Part shown: in pieces, positions 39,938-44,391 of the stretch
How positions within the stretch are numbered: the first letter of the stretch is position 1
Layout: the number at the start of each line of letters is the position of its first letter
IMG/VR virus record: IMGVR_UViG_3300036832_000197
Location: 1-44,391 of that record
Direction: 5' to 3' (one strand)
DNA length: 44,391 nucleotides
Source of the DNA: a virus
Position numbers and translations under genes: made by a program
The notes under the pieces: generated by a model
Seen by the model: only the letters and a program-made list of their open reading frames with translations
The model's database searches: none
What the model was told of the DNA's origin: nothing

Positions 39938-40260
39938 TGGTGGGTCCTCCTTATTGGCGGTGGACGGTTGGTGCCTAGATTCCTTAGAGCCAGACCCACG
40001 CTAGGACTCGTGATCCAATCTGGCGATGTGTAGTTAGGAGGATAGACGTTCACCGTTTGCTGTTGAGTCTGAATCTGACTCGGTTGGCTATAGCCGAAGG
40101 CAGTGCTTGGTAAGGTTACGGTTGATGCCTCTGGCCATTGCTCTAGTGCCTCTACCGTTAGAGGCTCAGGTGGTGGGCCTATGTGCTCTGCCCGTTTGCC
40201 GAGGCTATAGAACACGCAGGCTAGGAACACTAAGCCTAGCAACTTAATTAGCTTCATCAT
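39934..40260 (-). CDS. Membrane-anchored or secreted protein, 108 aa
   Basis: Start MMKLIKLLGLVFLACVFYSLG is a signal peptide or membrane anchor; FLAC is near a lipobox but not a good match. The rest is a Pro/Gln/Thr-rich extracellular-type tail (PSQIQTQQQTVNVYPPNY). The start at 40260 is chosen because the longer frame (40446) runs through another gene. It could be a spanin-like or membrane-exclusion protein, but it is far from the lysis cassette. Confidence 0.6.
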   Translation of the reverse strand: MMKLIKLLGLVFLACVFYSLGKRAEHIGPPPEPLTVEALEQWPEASTVTLPSTAFGYSQPSQIQTQQQTVNVYPPNYTSPDWITSPSVGLALRNLGTNRPPPIRRTHQ

Positions 40261-40456
40261 AGTGTTTATCCTCCATATAGTCTGGACACATAGTCTCTTC
40301 TGGCCCATCTCCCGTGAGATGACGATTGGCTTCAGTGACGATGCCTTGCGCTGATTCAAAGGAGAAGCGTCCAGCCTCGTTGATGTTGGTTGTATAGCCA
40401 CCCCAATTAGATAGCCACCAGCCTTTGTGCTCAAAACTCCATACAAGCCACTTCAT
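40244..40456 (-). CDS. Small phage protein, 70 aa
   Basis: KWLVWSFEHKGWWLSNWGGYT then AGRFSFESAQGIVTEANRH is a pattern I associate with small phage proteins having a short beta unit followed by an AxxIxxxAN helix. Start 40456 follows AGGAGG by ten bases and the previous stop by one; the 40483 start would overlap the upstream gene. Function unknown. Confidence 0.65.
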   Translation of the reverse strand: MKWLVWSFEHKGWWLSNWGGYTTNINEAGRFSFESAQGIVTEANRHLTGDGPEETMCPDYMEDKHYDEAN

Positions 40457-40457
40457 A

Positions 40458-40658
40458 TTAGATGTCCTCCTCGATTGGTTCATCTACGTCCGATTGATCA
40501 TAGCCTTCTAGGATACAGGGCCTGTATCGGGACAGCTTGGCCTCTCGGCATAGAGAGCATACTCGGCAGAGAGGGATGCCCCTAGCGTCGTGCTCCCACC
40601 ACGAGCCATCTCCCTTGGTGTGTGGATGTCGCTTTAACTCTTCTGTCTGATTACTCAT
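40458..40658 (-). CDS. Small phage protein with CxxC, 66 aa
   Basis: SWWEHDARGIPLCRVCSLC then AKLSRYRPCILEGYDQSDV is characteristic of a widespread short phage protein; the cysteines (CRVC, C) may bind zinc. Acidic end (DEPIEEDI). Joined to the upstream gene by overlap (ATGA near 40651-40658). Unknown function. Confidence 0.7.
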   Translation of the reverse strand: MSNQTEELKRHPHTKGDGSWWEHDARGIPLCRVCSLCREAKLSRYRPCILEGYDQSDVDEPIEEDI

Positions 40659-40977
40659 CCTGTGGTCCCTCCTTCAACTGTTTGATGATATCTAGGTCGT
40701 TGATTAGAGCTGTAAGCTGATCCATTCGCTTAGAGAACCAATCTTGGACCTTCTCTATCATTGCGCATATGTCCTTGTGCTCAATAGGCTCATCGTAGCA
40801 GAACCTAGCTATGACCTCCGACTCATTGTGGTCGAAGTTAATGCGATGACCTTCTATGATCGGATCAGTATCACGGGACACTAGCTCTGCTAGTTTGGGC
40901 CAGTGATAACCTTCCGAGTTGCTAGGAGTAATCACGGTTGTGATCTGTCCTCTTTCGTTATCTATTTCATACTTCAT
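40651..40977 (-). CDS. Hypothetical protein, 108 aa
   Basis: Soluble, acidic, with a beta start and two helices at the end (HKDICAMIEKVQDWFSKRMDQL), heptad-like. Starts behind one of the repeated leader elements (40975-41005), identical over 31 bases to that before the next gene upstream. Not recognised. Confidence 0.6.
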   Translation of the reverse strand: MKYEIDNERGQITTVITPSNSEGYHWPKLAELVSRDTDPIIEGHRINFDHNESEVIARFCYDEPIEHKDICAMIEKVQDWFSKRMDQLTALINDLDIIKQLKEGPQDE

Positions 40978-41005
40978 TGTCTGTTTGTCTTTCTATGGTT
41001 GGTTG
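40975..41005 (-). repeat. Repeated gene leader, copy 1
   Basis: 31 bases, including the ATG of the 108-residue gene, identical to 41332-41362. Read on the coding strand: CCAACCA-type stretch, then ATAGAAAGA, then CAAACAGACA and the ATG. GAAAG is the only ribosome-site-like part, unusually far (about 12 bases) from the ATG. See the finding on these leaders. Confidence 0.7.
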
Positions 41006-41007
41006 GT

Positions 41008-41334
41008 TTACTGTTGCTGTTTGGTTTGGATGATGTGCCACTCGAAGTCCTCACTTGAGTTGCTCATATAGACGGTGCCACCCTCCTTCTTAATGTCGAA
41101 GTAATCCGACACCTTGCCTTCTGGGTCTTGGGCCACCTCCTCCATTAGGAAGTCCTCCAAGTGCTTCTTCGCATCCTCTAGGGTATCAAAGAAGCCTAGA
41201 GAGGTCACCGACAACGGATCACGGTCCGTGTATATCTCTAGCAGTTGGAATGGTTGCCTACAGCAATGTGGGTTGGTGCTCCCGCACGTGCCACAAGGCT
41301 CTACTATTTCTGTCACTTGTATCTTCTTACTCAT
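41008..41334 (-). CDS. Hypothetical protein with Cys cluster, 108 aa
   Basis: PCGTCGSTNPHCC near the N terminus may bind a metal; followed by a beta-helix region SLGFFDTLEDAKKHLEDFL and HIIQTKQQQ at the end. Starts behind leader copy 2 and overlaps the previous gene by 8 bp. Not recognised. Confidence 0.6.
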   Translation of the reverse strand: MSKKIQVTEIVEPCGTCGSTNPHCCRQPFQLLEIYTDRDPLSVTSLGFFDTLEDAKKHLEDFLMEEVAQDPEGKVSDYFDIKKEGGTVYMSNSSEDFEWHIIQTKQQQ

Positions 41335-41725
41335 TGTCTGTTTGTCTTTCTATGGTTGGTTGTTGTTGTTCTGCTTCTAGGCGTCTGCCTTCTTCCTGTT
41401 CTCTTTTACTATCGCCATATATGGTCCAATAGTCCCTACTCAGTTCTGGGTCTGAGTCCTCACCCCACCTCGTGTTCCTGCTCTGCTCGATATGAACGTT
41501 GCAGAAGGTTCGGACCTTCTCCAACACCTGGCCCCAGTCCCTAGCTTCTAGGATGAAGTGGGATAGGACCTCATCTGGGCTCATACATTCTACTACAACG
41601 TCACCTCCAACATCGTAGTGCTTTTCGCATTCTAGGTAGACGGCATCCACCCGCTCAGCGTCTAGGGCACTGGCACTCTCTAGCCAGCTCTTGTATAAGG
41701 GAAGGGTAGAGGATTTCATTTCCAA
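41327..41725 (-). CDS. Hypothetical protein, 132 aa
   Basis: Acidic protein with a mixed alpha/beta first half (DAVYLECEKHYDVGGDVVVE) and a strongly charged, Gln/Glu-rich C-terminal helix (GRRLEAEQQQ). It overlaps both neighbours. Start may also be Met3. Not recognised. Confidence 0.6.
   Translation of the reverse strand: MEMKSSTLPLYKSWLESASALDAERVDAVYLECEKHYDVGGDVVVECMSPDEVLSHFILEARDWGQVLEKVRTFCNVHIEQSRNTRWGEDSDPELSRDYWTIYGDSKREQEEGRRLEAEQQQPTIERQTDNE
41332..41362 (-). repeat. Repeated gene leader, copy 2
   Basis: Identical in all 31 bases to 40975-41005, including the start codon of the downstream gene. The copy lies inside the end of the previous gene, so the repeat encodes the C-terminal residues there (QQQPTIERQTDNE) while serving as leader for the next. 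Confidence 0.7.
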
Positions 41726-41955
41726 TCATCCCTCCTTTGCGAGCCTAGAGCGTCACCCGCCTTGGGCCAGCCTTTGGGCTTGCCGATAGGTCTGCTGAGT
41801 GATAGGCCTGGCACCGTCCAATCGCTTGGGCCTTGGTTAACCTCCGGCACCCAGACTTTGGCACGGTAGCCTTTCAACCACCGCACAAAGTTGCCGTGGT
41901 AGGTCCTACGACCTAGCGTGATGATGACTGGGTCTCCTTTTTTGAAGTCACTCAT
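41716..41955 (-). CDS. Small SH3/KOW-like protein, 79 aa
   Basis: SDFKKGDPVIITLGRRTYHGNFVRW is the pattern of a small SH3-type barrel (FKKGDxV---xGxxxxGxVxx), followed by KVWVPEVNQG. Start 41955 follows GGAGG by about nine bases and overlaps the membrane-peptide stop as ATGA; the earlier start (41973) is rejected. Such barrels bind nucleic acid or protein. Function unknown. Confidence 0.6.
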   Translation of the reverse strand: MSDFKKGDPVIITLGRRTYHGNFVRWLKGYRAKVWVPEVNQGPSDWTVPGLSLSRPIGKPKGWPKAGDALGSQRRDDWK

Positions 41956-42032
41956 TGTCTGGTCCTCCAGCAAAGGTAGGCTATGAAGGCTTGCGACAGG
42001 ATTAGGTAGGCTATGATTAATGGAGTCAGCAT
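41952..42032 (-). CDS. Single-span membrane peptide, 26 aa
   Basis: MLTPLIIAYLILSQAFIAYL then CWRTRQ: one membrane helix and a basic end. AAAGGAGA lies at proper distance before the ATG and the stop overlaps the next start (ATGA). The second such micro-peptide in this block; probably real. Confidence 0.6.
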   Translation of the reverse strand: MLTPLIIAYLILSQAFIAYLCWRTRQ

Positions 42033-42035
42033 ACT

Positions 42036-42176
42036 CTATCTCCTTTCGACGTTGTTGAGTTGGATCATAGCCAACCTAAAGGCTGGGTTGATCTGATTAG
42101 GCTTAATGCCTTGGATTGGTTTAGTAATAGCTACCAGCAGTCGCAGGTAGGCTAGTGTGATTAGTTTTTCTTTCAT
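42036..42176 (-). CDS. Small basic protein, 46 aa
   Basis: MKEKLITLAYLRLLVAITKP and a polar end. The start at 42176, behind leader copy 3, is preferred to 42260, which would overlap the previous gene by 44 bp. Not recognised. Confidence 0.5.
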   Translation of the reverse strand: MKEKLITLAYLRLLVAITKPIQGIKPNQINPAFRLAMIQLNNVERR

Positions 42177-42216
42177 TTGTGTCTGTCTTTCTTTCTGTTT
42201 GGTTGGTTGTTGGTTC
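42174..42216 (-). repeat. Repeated gene leader, copy 3 (divergent)
   Basis: Same order as copies 1 and 2: CCAACCAAAC-type block, GAAAGAAAGACAGACAC block, then the ATG of the 46-residue gene. It differs at several bases and in spacing, but keeps the alternation of C-A-rich and G-A-rich parts. Confidence 0.6.
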
Positions 42217-42642
42217 TTAGTCTCTACCAAAGCCCAATGGTAGGTCTGCATTCTCGGCATCCTCTGCCGTGGACAGGGCTGAGTTTATGTCCAAGTCCTC
42301 TAGCTCATCGCTTTTGAGCTTGGCCTCATTCATAGCTATAGCCTCCTGCACAGTGCTGATAGCGTCATCGATGTCGATGTCGCAGACGGTCTGTAGCTTT
42401 TCGGCTAAGTTGCTGGATTGAAGGTTCTCAGGAAGGTTATCTAACCAATCCGAATACTCCTGCTTGATGTCGTTGAGCTCACTGAGAGCTGTCTCGGCAT
42501 CGGCTGCGGTCTGGCCCCACTGGGCTAGGTCCCTGTCTGCTGCTTCGCTCTGCTGGATAGTCTCTAGCTCCTGTAAGGATGAGACCGCATTGCTAGCTGC
42601 TTCATTCCATCTTTTGGTTCTGCTTTTTGGTTTTGTCTTCAT
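42217..42642 (-). CDS. Conserved-looking acidic helical phage protein, 141 aa
   Basis: RWNEAASNAVSSLQELETIQ then LNDIKQEYSDWLDNLPENLQ and an acidic C terminus. The phrase EYxDWxDNLPENLQxS followed by EKLxxVxDID is, from memory, a widespread signature among small phage proteins. Likely a helical bundle. Function unknown. Behind leader copy 4. Confidence 0.7.
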   Translation of the reverse strand: MKTKPKSRTKRWNEAASNAVSSLQELETIQQSEAADRDLAQWGQTAADAETALSELNDIKQEYSDWLDNLPENLQSSNLAEKLQTVCDIDIDDAISTVQEAIAMNEAKLKSDELEDLDINSALSTAEDAENADLPLGFGRD

Positions 42643-42678
42643 TGTATCTGTTTTTCTTTCTATGGTTGGTTGTTGGTT
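42640..42678 (-). repeat. Repeated gene leader, copy 4
   Basis: On the coding strand AACCAACAACCAACC, then ATAGAAAGAAAAACAGATAC and the ATG. Closest to copies 1 and 2, sharing the ATAGAAAGA core and the CCAACCA block. Confidence 0.65.
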
Positions 42679-42681
42679 GGG

Positions 42682-43113
42682 TTAGTCTTTTATTTCCATC
42701 ACGCCTATTACTCGGACATCTGATACGTCATACTTGATTAAGGATTCCATCCTCAAGGTCTCAACTCCTAGGATGACCGCATCAGCAATATCCTCGGCAA
42801 AGACCTGGCATGTGTCGCCTTTATGATTCTCCCACGCCACCTCTCGTGAGAAGGTGACTGTGTATTCTCTTTCCACGATAGAGTCACACCCACGAGGATT
42901 ACCAATGACCTCATTGAGGTTGATCCCTCTATCAAAGCCACCCTTCCTTCTAACCACGCAAGGATGGGCGTGAGAGGCTCCAGCAATAGACTCTCCTGGC
43001 CTGTGTAGCTTTCGGATACGTGCTTTGAAGTCACTTGTGCTTTCTGATTTAACTTTCTTTTTCATTTCTGTTTTTCTTCCCTGGTCTGCTAGGTTCATTG
43101 GTTTTACTTTCAT
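42682..43113 (-). CDS. Hypothetical protein, 143 aa
   Basis: Basic start, then a beta-rich domain with HPCVVRRKGGFDRGI, REYTVTFSREVAWENHKGDT and DAVILGVETLRMESL. A later start (Met17, at 43065) is also behind an AGAAAAACAGAA leader and removes a low-complexity start; I cannot choose with certainty. Not recognised. Confidence 0.6.
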   Translation of the reverse strand: MKVKPMNLADQGRKTEMKKKVKSESTSDFKARIRKLHRPGESIAGASHAHPCVVRRKGGFDRGINLNEVIGNPRGCDSIVEREYTVTFSREVAWENHKGDTCQVFAEDIADAVILGVETLRMESLIKYDVSDVRVIGVMEIKD

Positions 43114-43192
43114 TGTATCTATCTTTCTATTTTTATTTGGAGCTTAATTACTCCCATCTACCGTCTGTCACACGGTAGGAAGGGAACAATCC

Positions 43193-43528
43193 TTACTTAT
43201 TCTTGGCTATGGCGAGGATTTCTTCATCAATCCGCTTATTGACCTTATTCAATCCCACTGAGGCTATGTAGACTAATTGACCCATATCCGTCATTCCTAC
43301 TGTAGCCTCTTTCCCTTCACCGTTACAAATGACTAGTCCCTTTTTAGAAAGGCTGGATAAGATTCCTGGCACTGACTTAGGACTGGTTCCTTCAACGATG
43401 TTCTGGGCCACGCTCCAATCCCAGATGTCTGAGCCTAACGAGTCACCATACTCACTGTTGTCTATCGCCCGAAGTGCTTCGAGTTCTAGTTTGGTGATGC
43501 TTACTTTATTCATTGATTTACTTTTCAT
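43193..43528 (-). CDS. Small winged-helix-like protein, 111 aa
   Basis: LELEALRAIDNSEYGD then KSVPGILSSLSKKGLVICNGEGKEATVGMTDMG follows the order of a winged helix: helix 1, recognition region SVPGILSSLSKKGLV, then a wing ending in TDMG. MarR-like or PadR-like small phage proteins share this. It could regulate the leftward block. Starts behind a leader with AGAAAGAAAAACAGATACC. A later start at Met6 is possible. Confidence 0.65.
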   Translation of the reverse strand: MKSKSMNKVSITKLELEALRAIDNSEYGDSLGSDIWDWSVAQNIVEGTSPKSVPGILSSLSKKGLVICNGEGKEATVGMTDMGQLVYIASVGLNKVNKRIDEEILAIAKNK

Positions 43529-43551
43529 TGGTATCTGTTTTTCTTTCTAGG

Positions 43552-43752
43552 TTATGCTAGAAGTGCGGCCATCTTGAGCCACGCTCTAGCTTCTGTTTCT
43601 TGGTTATTGCGTCCACTCCAGTAGAACGAGGCCACCCGCTCGCCACGTATGTAGCCGTGCCAGTTGCCGTCACTCGTTAGGCGAATAGACGCTGCTCCGA
43701 TCTTATCTGGTGCCGGAGCCTCGGACCTTTTCGCCTTCTTCGGTGTTCGCAT
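43552..43752 (-). CDS. Small hypothetical protein, 66 aa
   Basis: First gene of the leftward block after the second non-coding region. Basic start (RTPKKAKRSEAP), then a beta unit (AASIRLTSDGNWHGYIRGERVASFYW) and a short helix. Similar small proteins occur in other phages, from memory. A copy of CTCGTTAGG (43673-43681) lies inside it. Confidence 0.6.
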   Translation of the reverse strand: MRTPKKAKRSEAPAPDKIGAASIRLTSDGNWHGYIRGERVASFYWSGRNNQETEARAWLKMAALLA

Positions 43753-44245
43753 CGGTGTGACTATAGATTAGAACGATAAGGGAGTAAACAGTTTTAACCG
43801 TGCCGTAAATGCCACTAAATCAGATACTTCTGCAGAGGCTTCAGAGGAGAATTGCCCTTCCCACATCCCACATACTCCATAAATGCCTGAAATATGTGGC
43901 GTGTATGTGAGGGTCGGAAACCACTTTTTCTGATGATTCATAAATGTGCACAAAATCAGTGATTTAGGTGCGCTCCCTTTTCGCCTGTTGCGCTCCGAAG
44001 GAGAGTGTTTGCGTGCCGAAAGAGAGTATTGTGTGGAGCTGTGGGTAAATAAAATTTGGACTCGGATCAGGTTCGCACCACTTCTGACGTCAGAAAAGTA
44101 AAATGTTTCGCCATTTTAATTTGACGTAAATGCCACATATTCAATGAATAGAAATATATTTTCAGCGGCACGACACCGTAAGTGTTCAGTGGAAATTTAT
44201 TGATTTTTCGGCATACCCTCCTAAAGGAGAGTGTGAATCCACTCG
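43753..44245. promoter_or_regulatory. Second non-coding control region
   Basis: About 490 bp without a credible gene, between the end of the polymerase gene and the small leftward block, so it should hold the promoter of that block. Repeats seen: CGTAAATGCCAC at 43804-43815 and 44125-44136; a GGAGAGTGT unit at 44000-44008 and 44226-44234 with a relative (AGAGAGTAT) at 44021-44029; a perfect 14-bp palindrome TTCTGACGTCAGAA at 44082-44095; CTCGGAT at 44061-44067; CTCGTTAGG at 44242-44250. The AT-rich part is 44097-44210. Confidence 0.55.
44082..44095. promoter_or_regulatory. 14-bp palindrome, operator candidate
   Basis: TTCTGACGTCAGAA is a perfect palindrome without a loop, so it suits a dimeric DNA-binding protein rather than an RNA hairpin. 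It lies 15 bp after a CTCGGAT box. The winged-helix protein encoded at 43193-43528 is one possible binder (guess). Confidence 0.5.
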
Positions 44246-44391
44246 TTAGGCCTTGCGCACCTTCGGATTCGTTAGGCATTTCCATCGCGCCACTTTCACT
44301 CTCCGAATACCGCTGCTCACGCTTCCCTTCCAGATGAACCAGTCTCCCAACTTCGCCACATCTAGTAGAGGCTTGGCCCACTCGGAGAAGT
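44246..44391 (-). CDS. dnaE: 3' end of the DNA polymerase gene (second copy of the overlap plus stop)
   Basis: The polymerase frame that runs off base 1 continues here: after base 44265 (equal to base 1) it reads on to ...NPKVRKA and a TAA at 44248-44246. Of this entry 44265-44391 repeats 1-127; only 44246-44264 is new. A different long frame on the same strand at 44067-44381 is not used. Confidence 0.9.
   Translation of the reverse strand, partial: FSEWAKPLLDVAKLGDWFIWKGSVSSGIRRVKVARWKCLTNPKVRKA
44265..44391. repeat. Terminal direct repeat, right copy (assembly overlap)
   Basis: Identical to bases 1-127. See the left copy: it shows that the contig closes into a circle of 44,264 bp. Confidence 0.9.

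Noticed and set aside
43768-43953. Leftward 61-codon frame in the second non-coding region
   Set aside because: No ribosome site and no coupling; it covers repeats, so it is more likely chance.
44067-44381. Leftward 104-codon frame at the window end
   Set aside because: It lies in another frame over the polymerase 3' end and the non-coding region; the polymerase frame explains the sequence better.

Overview
This window is one complete tailed-phage (Caudoviricetes) genome from a circular assembly. Bases 44265-44391 repeat bases 1-127 exactly, so the unique circle is 44,264 bp and one gene (a DNA polymerase) runs through the cut. A lambda-type large terminase, lambda-family portal, protease fused to an HK97-fold capsid protein, tail tube candidate, two tail-chaperone frames joined by a likely -1 frameshift, and a tape measure point to a siphovirus-like particle. 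I see no integrase, repressor or tRNA gene, so a lytic lifestyle is likely. Host cannot be read from the sequence; a bacterium is certain, a Gram-negative aquatic one is a guess.

Layout. (1) 10416 down to 1 and across the join to 44246, leftward: replication and nucleotide genes. In transcription order: an HNH-like protein, two phage proteins of unknown role, an FAD oxidoreductase, a ThyX homologue with a degraded signature, a HAD phosphatase, a nucleotide-associated small protein, a short-chain dehydrogenase, a DUF3820 protein, a DnaQ-type exonuclease and a 958-residue family C DNA polymerase, with small unknown genes between them. Many neighbours overlap by ATGA, so translation is probably coupled. 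(2) 10551-12689, rightward: a TOPRIM primase fused to an SF3 helicase. (3) 12690-13225: non-coding control region with seven CTCGGAT boxes around an AT-rich stretch, three CTCGTTAGG boxes and four tandem 25-bp iterons just before the small terminase gene; a candidate origin and/or cos region. (4) 13226-35128, rightward: packaging, head, tail, lysis and fibre genes. (5) 43752 down to 35622, leftward: about twenty mostly small genes ending in an SNF2-like helicase and a VRR-NUC nuclease; several start with the same repeated leader sequence, and some are single-membrane-span peptides of under 30 residues. (6) 43753-44245: a second non-coding region sharing boxes with region 3.

How it fits together: the phage brings its own replisome core (family C polymerase, separate proofreading exonuclease, primase-helicase) plus thymidylate and redox enzymes that could feed or chemically alter its nucleotide pool. 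Host clamp and clamp loader would still be needed, as none is seen. The most interesting points are the redox/nucleotide gene cluster with an altered ThyX, the shared boxes in two distant non-coding regions, the 25-bp iterons, the CCCAAAC frameshift site, the repeated gene leaders and the altered catalytic residues in the exonuclease and SNF2 helicase. All family calls come from reading motifs by eye; no database was searched.
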